Below, piece after piece: positions 9,569 through 18,174 of a DNA stretch of 64,000 bases. Position 1 is the stretch's first letter; the number at the start of each line of letters is the position of its first letter. The stretch covers positions 1,674,001 to 1,738,000 of the forward strand of contig NZ_JABTEZ010000002.1 in NCBI RefSeq assembly GCF_015711605.1. The letters run 5' to 3'. The DNA is from Planomonospora sp. ID67723. GTDB lineage: Bacteria > Actinomycetota > Actinomycetes > Streptosporangiales > Streptosporangiaceae. The notes beneath the pieces were generated by a model. The model saw only the letters and a program-made list of their open reading frames with translations. It made no database searches and had not been told where the DNA came from. A program made the position numbers and the translations under genes.

Positions 9569-9619
9569 CTCGACACTGTCGCTCGAGGGCGACACTCGAC
9601 ACTGTCGCTCGAGGGCGAC
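9569..9619. repeat. 26-bp tandem duplication
   Basis: Two head-to-tail copies of a 26-base unit (start CTCGACACTGTCGCTCGAGG), the second missing its last base. It lies about 170 bases upstream of the SARP gene start, in the presumed promoter region. Inside each unit CTGTCGCTCGAGGGCGACA is itself nearly palindromic. Confidence 0.7.
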
Positions 9620-9639
9620 GTTGCCGTGACCGTCAGCTC

Positions 9640-10170
9640 CTCGCCACCTCGACGGCCCGCTTCACGGCAGCCTGTTCGTTTCGGCTTGAGCGAGGTGATC
9701 GTGCAGCCCCTGCCCTTGAGGCAGTCGCCGGACGTCGCGGCCAGGCGCACCAGTTCGGCGTCGCCGTCGACCCGCCGGGTGGTGAGCTGCTTCTCGAGGT
9801 CGACGTGCATCTTGATCACGTCGGCGACCAGCGTGCCCGAGGCGGAGTCGTCGGGGTAGACGAACTGGGAGAAGATCCGGTAACCGTACTCCGTCCTGAC
9901 CTGCTTGGTCGCGGCGTAGTCACCGGCCGCCGTCTTCTTCTGCGCCTCCGTCTCCTTGGGCTCGGACATGACGGAGAGAAGGGCGAGTAGGGCCCAGCAG
10001 GCCAGATGCCGCACGGTGAGATACGGCGAGATACGGCCCGTGCTCGGCAAGAGCGATGGTGACCGACAGCAGGTAGACCAGCGCCGCCACGCCCCAGCGC
10101 GGTCTTTCGCCATACGGGCCGCACAGACCGCCGCTGCCAGCGGCCCCAGTTCGGTTACCGTCCGGACCAC
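9640..10170 (-). pseudogene. Probable broken gene, membrane-anchored hypothetical protein
   Basis: A protein-like stretch on the minus strand reads YGYRIFSQFVYPDDSASG, then LVADVIKMHVDLEKQLTTRR and AELVRLAATSGDCLKGRGC. Upstream, a hydrophobic segment resembling a transmembrane helix (GVAALVYLLSVTIALAEHG) lies in a different frame, and downstream the frame runs into arginine-rich noise. I read it as one gene broken by at least one frameshift. No family is recognised. Confidence 0.35.
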
Positions 10171-10371
10171 GCCGATGGGGAAAGCCGGTTCATCCGCCTG
10201 AACGAGTTCGGAATCAGCAGGCGAGGCCGATGACGGGCGGCGTCGGCACGCAGAATGTCCGTCGGCGTCGGCGTGGTCAGCCTTGGCCCGGGTGACGCTA
10301 TGACGCTCCTGATGACGGGCGACCGAGAGCGAGTCGATCGCCTATACCGTGCGGCCGGTGGCGCGCAGCGG

Positions 10372-10407
10372 GTAAGCCCGCCTTACCCCTGAGTAAGCCC
10401 GCCTTAC
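10372..10407. promoter_or_regulatory. Tandem palindromic operator-like sites
   Basis: The 15-base palindromic element GTAAGCCCGCCTTAC occurs at 10372-10386 and 10393-10407. The copies are 21 bp apart, that is two helical turns, on the same face of DNA. They end about 55-70 bases before the serine hydrolase start, which suggests binding of a dimeric repressor or activator. No regulator gene adjoins to name it. Confidence 0.55.
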
Positions 10408-10463
10408 CACGCGCCTACGGCAGTCGCGCCGACGAGCAAGCCAGTACATGAAGCGGAAGACGC

Positions 10464-11726
10464 ATGCTGGGCGCCATGACCATTCGTCGATTCGGTACGT
10501 TCGCCTCGCGGCTGGGAGCCGTGACCCTGGCCGCCGCGCTGCTCGCGGCGAGTCCCGCGGCCGCCACTGCGGACGGCGGCCTCGACCGGCAGCGGCTGCG
10601 CCAGACGCTGGACGCCGTGCACGAGGCCGGCATGTACGGCATCTATTCGAACGTCGTGGACGGCCGGCGGAGGTGGAAGGGCGCCGCAGGCGTCGCCGAC
10701 GTCGGGACCCGCCGCCTGATGCGTCCCGAGATGGTGCACCGGGCCGGGAGCATCACCAAGTCGTTCGTCGCGGTGGCCGTGTTACAGCAGGTCGGCAAGG
10801 GCACGATCGAGCTCGATGCCCCCGTCGGCCGCTATCTGCCGGATTTGGTCCCGGGGGAGCGCGGGCAGCAGATCACCGTACGCATGCTGCTCAACCACAC
10901 CAGCCACATCGCCAACCACACCGACGTGCTCTTCTCGACGGTCGAGAGCCTGGACGCCAACCGCTTCCGTGCCTTCCTGCCGGAGGAGCTGGCGCGGGCG
11001 GGGCTCGGCGCCCCCGCGACCGGGCAGCCGGGGGTGACACCCGGGGCGTACTCGAACACGAACTTCGTCATCGCCGGCCTGCTGCTGGAGAAGGTGACGG
11101 GCATGAGTGCCGAGCGGTACATCACCGACCACGTCTTCCGGAAGGCCGGGCTGCGGCACACGGTGTTCCCGCGTACGCCGTACCTGCCCGGGCCGAGCTC
11201 CAAGGCGTACGAGGCGCTCTTCGGGTTCTTCGACCCGCCCAGGGACTACAGCGTCTACAACATGTCCTGGGGCTGGACCTCGGCTGCGGTCGTCTCGACG
11301 ATGGAGGACCTCAACCGCTTCTTCCGGCTGCTGCTGCGCGGCGAACTGCTCGACGCGGCTCTGCTCGACGAGATGCAGAAGACCGTGTCCATCCGGTCGC
11401 TCTCGGGCGCCGTGGTCGACTACGGTCTCGGGATCTTTCCCCTCGATCTGCCGTGCGGCAGGTTCTGGGGGCACGACGGGAGTGTCCCCGGTATGCAGAC
11501 CTTCGCGTTCTCCAGTGCCGACGGCGGCCGCCAGTTCGCCTTCGGCATCAACCTGAGGAATTACCAGCAACTCGATGAGAACGGTAGTCCAGTCGCGCAC
11601 GCCATCGACTTCGCGATCGGGGACCACCTGCTGGAGGCGGCGTGCGGGCCTGACGCGGGGGCGGCGACCAAGGCAGCGCGGCCGCTTTTGCCGATCGGCG
11701 TGGACGGGGGCACGGCCACACCGTGA
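10464..11726 (+). CDS. Secreted serine hydrolase, class C beta-lactamase/DD-peptidase family
   Basis: Up to 420 residues with a Sec signal peptide ending near PAAATA. The penicillin-binding serine-hydrolase motifs are present: S-x-x-K as GSITKSF (near residue 95), Y-x-N as YSNTNF (near 197), and H-x-G as GHDGSVPG near the C-terminus. This is the fold of D-alanyl-D-alanine carboxypeptidases, esterases and AmpC beta-lactamases, so hydrolysis of a peptidoglycan-like, ester or beta-lactam substrate outside the membrane is expected. ATG 10464 is preceded by GGAAGA; ATG 10476 is an alternative. Two tandem palindromes lie upstream. Confidence 0.8.
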   Translation: MLGAMTIRRFGTFASRLGAVTLAAALLAASPAAATADGGLDRQRLRQTLDAVHEAGMYGIYSNVVDGRRRWKGAAGVADVGTRRLMRPEMVHRAGSITKSFVAVAVLQQVGKGTIELDAPVGRYLPDLVPGERGQQITVRMLLNHTSHIANHTDVLFSTVESLDANRFRAFLPEELARAGLGAPATGQPGVTPGAYSNTNFVIAGLLLEKVTGMSAERYITDHVFRKAGLRHTVFPRTPYLPGPSSKAYEALFGFFDPPRDYSVYNMSWGWTSAAVVSTMEDLNRFFRLLLRGELLDAALLDEMQKTVSIRSLSGAVVDYGLGIFPLDLPCGRFWGHDGSVPGMQTFAFSSADGGRQFAFGINLRNYQQLDENGSPVAHAIDFAIGDHLLEAACGPDAGAATKAARPLLPIGVDGGTATP

Positions 11727-11776
11727 CGGCCCGGTACTCCCGCACGCCACCGCTTAACCCACTTTCGAAACGCCCA

Positions 11777-11810
11777 CCAGTACTACAACGAAATGTCGTT
11801 GTAGTACTGG
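11777..11810. terminator. Perfect 15-bp hairpin
   Basis: Arms 11777-11791 and 11796-11810 (CCAGTACTACAACGA and its complement) enclose a four-base loop, AATG. No T-run follows. It lies 50 bases after the serine hydrolase stop, so a terminator is simplest. The AT-richer sequence with TACTACAA/TTGTAGTA arms also resembles a protein-binding operator or an IS end. Confidence 0.5.
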
Positions 11811-11817
11811 CTGACTG

Positions 11818-11979
11818 TCATGTGGAGCCGTCTTTCGCGGACAAAGTCACCAGGGTGTAGATATCGCGGCCCTGTCCGAAGCCTTCTACCCTTCCCGCTG
11901 CGATCACGACGTGGTCACGTGCCTTGACCGGCTCCTCGGGTGACCTCTTGCGGTCGAAGTCGAAATGCGTTGCGTGGAG
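11818..11979 (-). pseudogene. C-terminal fragment of a hypothetical protein
   Basis: About 53 residues on the minus strand look coding (HATHFDFDRKRSPEEPVKAR, then VVIAAGRVEGFGQGRDIYTL) and end in a proper stop, but no start codon or ribosome-binding site is seen. The IS30 remnant begins just beyond its upstream end, so the gene was probably cut by that insertion. Confidence 0.3.
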
Positions 11980-12040
11980 AACGGATACATCGATTCTCCG
12001 GCCCGGTGCTCTGCGCGGGCCCGGCCGGATTCTGCGGTCC

Positions 12041-12166
12041 CGCCCTCCCGACCTGGACGCCATCGCCGCCGAGCTCAACGACCGCCCTCGGAAGATCCAC
12101 GACTACCGCACCCCGGCGGAGGTCTACGCTGAGATCTTGAGCAGCGGTGACGCGTTGATCCTTTGA
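12041..12166 (+). pseudogene. IS30-family transposase C-terminal remnant
   Basis: The last 40 residues of an IS30-type transposase can be read: DLDAIAAELNDRPRKIHDYR followed by TPAEVYAE, matching the usual x-L-N-x-R-P-R-K-x-x-x-x-x-T-P ending. The catalytic DDE core is absent. It flags an old insertion between the serine hydrolase and the LuxR-ATPase regulator. Confidence 0.65.
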
Positions 12167-12285
12167 GGCCGTCATCGTTAACTAAACGGCACTGGCTGCC
12201 GACGGTACGGTCATTCGATCCCGGACCCGGGCGCCGCGGCACCCGTGCTCGGTGTGGAATTCGTTCGTGGCGGGATACTGGCTCC

Positions 12286-14766
12286 ATGAGTCCGGACGCG
12301 TTACCCGGTCCGCTTCGGACGGCCGGAGTGACACCACGAGAGCTCGACGTCTTCTGGCTGGTGGGCGACCGCCTGCATAACCGGGAGATCGCCGAGAGCC
12401 TGCGGCTGTCGGAGCGGACGGTGGAGAGCCACGTGTCGTCCCTGCTGCGCAAGCTCGGCGGGTCCAACCGGCTGGCTCTGGTTGACGCGGCGACGCGGTT
12501 TCGCGCCCGCCGGGGGCCGGGCAGCGCGCTGCCCAGAGCGCTGTCGTCGTTCGTGGGGCGGAGCCAGGAGACCGACGACCTGCTGCGGCTGGTCCACGTC
12601 CACCGGCTGCTGACGTTGACCGGGCCTGCCGGCGTCGGCAAGACCCGGCTGGCGCTGCATGTGGCTCACTCGGTGACCACGCTGCCGCCCGCCATCCTGG
12701 TCGATCTCGCATCCGTGCCTCCCGGCGACAGCGTGGAACGAGCGTTCGCGGACGCCCTCGGCGTCTCCGGGGACGAGCGTCGGCTGCCCGCCCTGATACG
12801 CCAGGTGCTCGCCGGGGACCGGCACTGGCTGGTGGTGGACAACTGCGAGCACGTGAGCGCCACCGCGGCGGCACTGCTCGCCGATCTGCTGGCCACCACG
12901 GACCACCTGCGCGTGCTGGCCACCAGCCACGGGCCGCTGCGAGTGGCAGGGGAGGTCGTCTACGAGATCGCGCCTTTGGCGCTTTCCGAGAAGCCCGACG
13001 ATCCGGCGGCTGTGCTGGGTGCCGCCTGCGGGCGGCTGTTCGCCGACCGGGCGGCCGCGGTCTCGCCAGGCTTCGAGGTCACCGCCGACAACGCCCGGCA
13101 CGTCGCGATGATCTGCCGGCGACTGGACGGCCTGCCCCTGGCCATCGAGCTGGCGGCCGCGCGCGTCAGGTTCTTCTCTCCGGCCGAGCTGCTGGCGCGT
13201 CTTGACGACCGCTTCGCCCTCCTGACCGATGGGGCACACGGCGCTCCGAGCCGGCACCGCACGCTGGAAGAAGCCCTGAGGTGGAGCTACGACCTGCTGG
13301 GCGACGGCGAACGGCTGCTGTTCGAGCGTTGTTCGGTGTTTCCCGGCGAGTTCGACTACGACACTGCGGCGGAGGTCCTGGTCCACCCTCCGCTCGGCTC
13401 CGCCGACCTCCTCCGGCTCTTCCCGCGTCTGCTGGACCGCTCGCTGATCTCCCGCCGGCGCCGGGGCCAGGCCACCGAATACCGTCTGCTCGACAGCGTC
13501 CGCCAGTTCGCTCACGGGCGGCTGGAATCGCGCGGTGCCGCCGATGCGTCACACGAGCGGCACGCCCGCCACCATCTGCGCCATGGTGCAGCCCTGCTGA
13601 CCGACCTGCGCGGCCGGGACCAGGCGGGCGCGCTGCGCTGGTTCGAGCGGCACTGGGCGGACCTGCGGACCGCGATGCGCTGGGCCCTGCAACAGCCCGA
13701 GACCACCCCGGCCTGGCAGTTCCTCGCCGGTGTCGGCACGGGCTGGCAGATACTCGGCACACGCGGCGAGCTGTTCGACTGGATCGACAGGCTGCTCCAA
13801 CGGCCCCTGCCTGCGGGCGACCTGGGCATCCAGGCCGCGGTCACCTCAGCCCTCCTGTTGTGCTACCAGGACACCGGCCGGGCGCTGACGTTCGCCGAGC
13901 AGGCGCATGAGCGCGCCGAGCACGGCGGCGAGCGCGAGCAGGCACTCGCCCTTCTCGCCCTCGGCTGGGCGACGATGTCCGGCGAGCAACGCGCACCTGC
14001 GATCACGCACCTGGAACGGGCGGCCTCGCATTTCGAGCGGCTGCACGACGACTGGCACCATGCCATCGCACTGTTCGGCCTCGCGCACGCCACATCGGAT
14101 ACCGAGTTCGCCCAGACGCTGCTGTCCCGCGCCGCCGATCTGTTCGCCCGGCTCCACGACCATGTCGATCGCGCGAGCTGCCTCACCCAGATGGCCATCC
14201 GCGCGATCGAGGGCCGGACCCGCCTCGACGAGGCGGGAAGCTGGCTGACCGAGGCGGCGCGGCTGGCCCGGCTCAGCGGCAACGACCACGAACGGCTGCA
14301 CGCTGAGGTCTCCCTGGCCGATCTCGACCAGCACCGCGGAGATCATACGAGCGCCGAAGCCCGGTTCGGCGGGCTCTTCGCGGAGTTCCGCCGTATCGGC
14401 GACCACCGCTGCATGGTCCGCTGCCTGCTCGGTCTCGGCCGGGCCGCGGCCTTCGGCGGCGACCACGGACAGGCACGGCGCCATCTCGCCGAAGGCGTCG
14501 AACTCGCCGTCGGCGTCGGAGACCTCCGCGCCACGCTGACGGGCCTGTACCTGCTCGCCGAGTCCGACCACGCGACCGGCTGCTTCAGGCGCGCCGCCAA
14601 CCTGCTCGGCGCCGCCCGACGTCTCGATCCCGAAGGCCGGGGGAACCCCGTGCCGGATGACCAGGCGCTACGGACGGCACTGCGCGACCGGCTCGGTCCC
14701 GTGGGCTTCGCATCCGCCTTTGCCGCCGGGCACCGGATTCCGCTCACCACCCTGCTCTCCCGGTGA
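12286..14766 (+). CDS. LuxR-type HTH regulator fused to an AAA/NB-ARC-type ATPase
   Basis: An 826-residue regulator. A LuxR/GerE helix-turn-helix sits unusually at the N-terminus (residues 15-62, with HNREIAESLRLSERTVESHV). It is followed by an ATPase with Walker A TGPAGVGKTRLAL (112-124), Walker B HWLVVDNCEHV and a downstream LATSHGPLRVAGE sensor-like stretch. The C-terminal 400 residues are helical-repeat (TPR-like). This is the order HTH-ATPase-repeats common in actinomycetes, rather than the LAL order with a C-terminal HTH. The start ATG 12286 lies directly ahead of the conserved domain. The target is unknown. Confidence 0.8.
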   Translation: MSPDALPGPLRTAGVTPRELDVFWLVGDRLHNREIAESLRLSERTVESHVSSLLRKLGGSNRLALVDAATRFRARRGPGSALPRALSSFVGRSQETDDLLRLVHVHRLLTLTGPAGVGKTRLALHVAHSVTTLPPAILVDLASVPPGDSVERAFADALGVSGDERRLPALIRQVLAGDRHWLVVDNCEHVSATAAALLADLLATTDHLRVLATSHGPLRVAGEVVYEIAPLALSEKPDDPAAVLGAACGRLFADRAAAVSPGFEVTADNARHVAMICRRLDGLPLAIELAAARVRFFSPAELLARLDDRFALLTDGAHGAPSRHRTLEEALRWSYDLLGDGERLLFERCSVFPGEFDYDTAAEVLVHPPLGSADLLRLFPRLLDRSLISRRRRGQATEYRLLDSVRQFAHGRLESRGAADASHERHARHHLRHGAALLTDLRGRDQAGALRWFERHWADLRTAMRWALQQPETTPAWQFLAGVGTGWQILGTRGELFDWIDRLLQRPLPAGDLGIQAAVTSALLLCYQDTGRALTFAEQAHERAEHGGEREQALALLALGWATMSGEQRAPAITHLERAASHFERLHDDWHHAIALFGLAHATSDTEFAQTLLSRAADLFARLHDHVDRASCLTQMAIRAIEGRTRLDEAGSWLTEAARLARLSGNDHERLHAEVSLADLDQHRGDHTSAEARFGGLFAEFRRIGDHRCMVRCLLGLGRAAAFGGDHGQARRHLAEGVELAVGVGDLRATLTGLYLLAESDHATGCFRRAANLLGAARRLDPEGRGNPVPDDQALRTALRDRLGPVGFASAFAAGHRIPLTTLLSR

Positions 14767-15152
14767 CCCGGGCCATTTCAATGGCGATGTCGGTGGCGGC
14801 GGTGGGTGTCCGCGGCCGGTGACGGACACTCGAGAGGCGGTGGTGGGGCATCCGGGCGGCTTCGTCCCGGCGTCCCCGCGGTTCAAGGCCTCCGACGGAG
14901 CCGGGTCGCAGGGCTGGGGCCTGCTCGAGGCGGCCTCGACGGTGTCTCGGTAGATGCGGGCATGGCCCTCACCACTGACGGGAGTTCCGTACTGAGCACG
15001 GATGCGCACCTGATGGGCCTCGGAGTCAAATGGTGGCGAACCGGTTCGAAGGAAAGCGGGGAGCGGTGCTGCGCTCTTTGTACCGCTCCCTCGTCAAGCG
15101 CCCCAAAGCAGCGTCCTCCGATGAGGACGCCCGAAGTCACGAGGAGACCGTC
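14767..15152. other. Intergenic stretch without a supported gene
   Basis: About 390 bases between the LuxR-ATPase gene and the secreted protein. Short frames here lack ribosome-binding sites and recognisable content. Confidence 0.4.
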
Positions 15153-15530
15153 ATGGCCACCGGCAGCCCTGAATCCCGCAGTCGCATCAAGCGCCGCCTC
15201 CGGCGAGCGCTCGGCATCACCATGGCGCCCGCCGCCGTACTCGTTCTGATGGCGGCGCCCGCCTCGGCGGCGCCGGCGCCGGTCGCGAACGGTTGCCTGG
15301 TGCACCATGAGCTCTACCAACAACCCGTTGCGGCCATCATCGCCCACGCCGAACTCCCCGACGAGAGCTGCGGCGTAGGGCCGATCTCACTCAAGGTCTA
15401 CCGCAACGGCGTTCTCGTCGCCTCCATCTCCGGTGGACCCGCGCTGACCTATCGGTACGACTGCATCACCACCGCGCCCACCGTATGGCGTACCAACTGG
15501 GACAGATCGAAAACCTTCAACTGCGGATGA
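15153..15530 (+). CDS. Small secreted protein
   Basis: A 125-residue protein with a long, arginine-rich (twin-arginine-free) signal region: SRIKRRLRRALGITMAPAAV, then LVLMAAPASA as the cleavage site. The mature domain of about 80 residues has four cysteines (NGC, ESC, YDC, FNC), suggesting two disulfides. ATG 15153 follows GAGGAGACCGTC, a good ribosome-binding site. No family is recognised. It resembles the other small exported protein at 3627 only in size and cysteine number. Confidence 0.55.
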   Translation: MATGSPESRSRIKRRLRRALGITMAPAAVLVLMAAPASAAPAPVANGCLVHHELYQQPVAAIIAHAELPDESCGVGPISLKVYRNGVLVASISGGPALTYRYDCITTAPTVWRTNWDRSKTFNCG

Positions 15531-15590
15531 GGGGCCGCCGGTCGACAGGGCCCGCTGACTGCCGGCGACTGATTCGGCCACACCGCCATT

Positions 15591-15630
15591 TGGTTGCATT
15601 ATCGAACTATCTGGTTGTATGGTCGAACCA
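15591..15630. promoter_or_regulatory. Tandem MarR-operator-like repeats
   Basis: TGGTTGCATTATCGAACTA (15591-15609) and TGGTTGTATGGTCGAACCA (15612-15630) are direct repeats 21 bp apart. Each has inverted ends (TGGTT/AACCA). The second ends on the first base of the MarR start codon, so binding would block transcription or translation of the regulator itself. Confidence 0.6.
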
Positions 15631-16061
15631 TGTCGTCCGACGCAGCCGATCTCCAGGAGGCCGTGGCCCGGTTCGTCCGGGCCTTCGGCCTGCACCAGCC
15701 GGACCGCACCCCCTGCGGCACGTCCATCCCGACCTCGGAGGCCCACGCGCTGGGGGAGCTCGCTCGCGACGGAGAGCTGCGCCAGGTCGAGCTGGTGCAC
15801 CGGCTGCGGCTGGAGAAAAGCACCACCAGCCGTATCGTCGCCCAGTTGGTCCAGCGGGGCTGGGCCGAACGGGCCTCCGCCCCCGGTGACGGCCGCGGCG
15901 TCCTCGTCCGGCTCACCCCCCAAGGCCACCAGGCCGCCCGCCGACTGGCCGCCGCCCGCCGAGCGCGCTTCGGCACCGCGCTGGAGCGCATCCCCGCCGA
16001 CGAGCGCGACGCCGTCCTGCGTGCGCTCACCCTGCTCACGGAGGCCGTTGATGAGCCGTAA
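15630..16061 (+). CDS. MarR-family transcriptional regulator
   Basis: A 143-residue winged-helix protein with the MarR layout: an opening dimerisation helix, then HTH (RQVELVHRLRLEKSTTSRIV) and the wing (ERASAPGDGRGVLVRLTPQG) with the conserved D-x-R. I start it at ATG 15630; a longer start at 15594 would run through the tandem operator. It may be leaderless. Its last 11 bases overlap the next gene, so both are co-translated and probably share regulation. Confidence 0.85.
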   Translation: MSSDAADLQEAVARFVRAFGLHQPDRTPCGTSIPTSEAHALGELARDGELRQVELVHRLRLEKSTTSRIVAQLVQRGWAERASAPGDGRGVLVRLTPQGHQAARRLAAARRARFGTALERIPADERDAVLRALTLLTEAVDEP

Positions 16062-16542
16062 CCGCATGCTGATCATCCTCGTCGCCGGGGCCGCCGCCCT
16101 GGTGACGGCGATCGCACTGCTCACGTCGACCGGCGGCACCCGTCAGCAGGAGGTGGCGGCCAAAGGACGGGCCGTCATGCCGTTCGACCTGGACCGCACC
16201 ACGCACCGGTTCGCCAAGGCCGGCGACGGCGGGGTGCAGACCGTCACCGCCGACGACCCCGCCGACGCCGCGCAGATCCGCCTGATCCGCGAACACCTCA
16301 CCGAGGAGGCCGCCCGGTTCGGTCGCGGCGACTTCGGCGACCCCGCCTCCATCCACGGCGGGCAGATGCCGGGCCTGCGCGAGCTGTCGACGGGTTACCG
16401 GAACATCAAGGTCGCCTACGCCGAGCTTCCCGACGGCGCCAAACTCACCTACACCGCCTCTGACCCCGTCCTGGTGACGGCCCTGCACGCCTGGTTCGAC
16501 GCCCAGGTGAGCGACCACGGCGAGCACGCCGAACACGGCTGA
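16051..16542 (+). CDS. Membrane-anchored/exported protein of a conserved actinobacterial family
   Basis: A 163-residue protein with one N-terminal hydrophobic segment (RMLIILVAGAAALVTAIALL) acting as signal or anchor. The outside domain has conserved-looking motifs: VMPFDLDRTTHRF, IREHLTEEAARFGRGDF, MPGLREL and HAWFDAQVSDHGEHAEHG. I recall homologues that databases label misleadingly as aspartate carbamoyltransferase; nothing in the sequence supports that enzyme. The start overlaps the MarR gene by 11 bases. The histidine-rich end could bind metal, which is inference. Confidence 0.6.
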   Translation: MSRNRMLIILVAGAAALVTAIALLTSTGGTRQQEVAAKGRAVMPFDLDRTTHRFAKAGDGGVQTVTADDPADAAQIRLIREHLTEEAARFGRGDFGDPASIHGGQMPGLRELSTGYRNIKVAYAELPDGAKLTYTASDPVLVTALHAWFDAQVSDHGEHAEHG

Positions 16543-17009
16543 TTCGGACGCAGGGCCATCGACGGCGGACGCACCTGGTCTCTGGTGCCCGGCTGAACCC
16601 GGACGAAGAACAATCATCTGAGCCCTTCCGCGCCGGGCTGCTCAGCTGCTCCCGAGCCGCCCGGCGCGGAGCAAGAAGCGCCGGCCCGATGTACGGAATG
16701 CCAGCACTGTCGGGGTCACCGGGCCCGGAACGCCTCATCTGTTGTGACTCCTCCGGATTCGGGTGGGCCTTTCACGACGCTGACAACCACGCACTGCGCT
16801 CCACGCGATCGACGACGTCGCCGACCGCGCCGGTGAGCCGGTACGGTTCGGCGCCGCTGGTCCCTGCGGGCGGGACCGGGACGGAAGTCCCATCGGCTCC
16901 AGGACCTTGGAGTCGCGGGCGCGAGCCGTACGGCTCTGTGGAAAGGCCAGGCCGGGCCGATGTACTGGGTGAGGTAAGAGAACCAAGGACATCGGACAAG
17001 GAGCCAGTC
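16543..17009. other. Intergenic region with a DosR-like box
   Basis: No gene is supported here. The palindrome GGGACGGAAGTCCC at 16878-16891, 118 bases before the DoxX-like start, resembles the DosR/DevR box and is the first of the series that marks this island. Confidence 0.5.
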
Positions 17010-17609
17010 ATGGCCGTCATCGAAGGGCGCACGCCGGTCAACGGCCGCGCCGCCACCCCCGCCCCGACCCCCGCCCCGGCCCCCACCGGCGCTCCCGCCG
17101 GGGCCCGCGCCGCGCGGGGCCGCACCCCCGCCGCCGCCTACGCCTGGGCCGCCGCCCGCATCGCCCTGGGCTGGGTGTTCCTGTGGGCCTTCGTCGACAA
17201 GACCTTCGGCCTCGGCTTCGCCACCCCGGCCGCCAAGGCGTGGGCGGGCGGCGGCAGCCCGACCACCGGCTTCCTCAAGGGCAGCGGTGAGAACGCCCTC
17301 GGCGGGTTCTTCTCCGGCCTGGCCGGACAGGCCTGGGTCGACTGGCTGTTCATGCTCGGCCTGCTCGGCGTCGGCGGCGCGCTCCTGCTGGGTGCGGGCC
17401 TGCGGATCGCGGCCGGCGCGGGCGCGGTGATGATGCTGATGATGTGGGCGGCCTCGCTGCCGCTGGCCACCAACCCGTTCATGGACGACCACATCGTCTA
17501 CGCCGTCGTCCTGGTCGGCCTGGCCCTGGCAGGCGCCGGCGACACCCTGGGCATCGGCGCCTGGTGGGGCAGGACCGCCCTGGTCAAGCGACTCCCCATC
17601 CTGAAGTGA
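17010..17609 (+). CDS. DoxX-like membrane protein
   Basis: A 199-residue protein. After a proline/alanine-rich cytosolic tail of about 45 residues come four predicted membrane helices (ARIALGWVFLWAFVDKTFGL, WVDWLFMLGLLGVGGALLLG, IAAGAGAVMMLMMWAASLPL, and IVYAVVLVGLALAGAG). FVDKTFGLGF is typical of DoxX/thiosulfate:quinone-oxidoreductase-type membrane subunits. The start at 17010 follows CAAGGAG. A DosR-like box lies upstream and a strong terminator directly downstream, so it is a single-gene unit of the hypoxia island. Confidence 0.75.
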   Translation: MAVIEGRTPVNGRAATPAPTPAPAPTGAPAGARAARGRTPAAAYAWAAARIALGWVFLWAFVDKTFGLGFATPAAKAWAGGGSPTTGFLKGSGENALGGFFSGLAGQAWVDWLFMLGLLGVGGALLLGAGLRIAAGAGAVMMLMMWAASLPLATNPFMDDHIVYAVVLVGLALAGAGDTLGIGAWWGRTALVKRLPILK

Positions 17610-17619
17610 CCGCCCGCAC

Positions 17620-17655
17620 GATGCCCGTCCCCCGAAAGACCAGGGGACGGGCATC
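17620..17655 (+). terminator. Rho-independent-type hairpin after the DoxX-like gene
   Basis: Perfect 13-bp arms, GATGCCCGTCCCC (17620-17632) and its complement (17643-17655), with a ten-base loop, 11 bases after the stop. Only a short T-run follows. Confidence 0.75.
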
Positions 17656-18022
17656 CGTTTCGAAGGAGCGGCTGCCGTACAGCGGGAGCCTCCAGCACAA
17701 GCAGCTGCCGGTGATCGACGCGATGACGGGCAAGATCGTGGGAACCGTCCACCAGGGTGACCTGCTGAAGGTCTTCATGCGCCCGCCGGCCGACATCCGC
17801 CAGGAGATCGTCGACGACCTGGCACAGCGCGGCTTTCCCGCCCGAGGGGTCACCGTCGGCGTCGAGGACGGTGTCGTCACGCTGAGCGGGCAGGTCGCCC
17901 TGCGCTCGCAGGTCGCCCCGCTGGTGGCGGCCGTTGCGGAGGCCGAGGGGGTGGAGGAGGTCAGGGAGGCGGTGACCTTCCAGGACGACGACCTCGCCGC
18001 CGCTGCCCTGCCGTGCCTCTGA
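17621..18022 (+). pseudogene. Truncated CBS-BON domain protein
   Basis: The frame contains the end of a CBS domain (KQLPVIDAMTGKIVGTVHQG, then DLLKVF) and a complete BON domain (RGVTVGVEDGVVTLSGQVAL). The first CBS repeat and the natural start are missing: the only upstream ATG lies inside the terminator hairpin. CBS-BON proteins (compare the hypoxic response protein type) belong to dormancy regulons, so this fits the island but looks 5'-truncated. Expression from an internal GTG (17711) cannot be excluded. Confidence 0.6.
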
Positions 18023-18124
18023 ACCGAGGCGAAGCCTTCGCGTCGCTTCCCGCGGGGACGGCGACGTCTGTGCTTTCGAGAGGTCCATTTTCCTCATCTA
18101 TGCCGCTACATGGCTTTCTCAATG

Positions 18125-18138
18125 AGGACCAAATCCCC
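18125..18138. promoter_or_regulatory. Degenerate DosR-like box before phosphoketolase
   Basis: AGGACCAAATCCCC, 37 bases upstream of the phosphoketolase start, matches the box pattern (A/GGGACCAAAGTCCC) with three differences. Confidence 0.4.
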
Positions 18139-18174
18139 TAGATGATCAAGGGGGATGCGGGAAGGGTCGGATCC

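Noticed and set aside
9399-9602. Extended start of the SARP regulator at 9602
   Set aside because: The conserved winged helix begins at ATG 9398 with an excellent ribosome-binding site; the extension crosses the 26-bp repeat.
16700-17009. Upstream extension of the DoxX-like protein to 16689
   Set aside because: The extension crosses the DosR-like box; ATG 17010 has a CAAGGAG site and fits the family.
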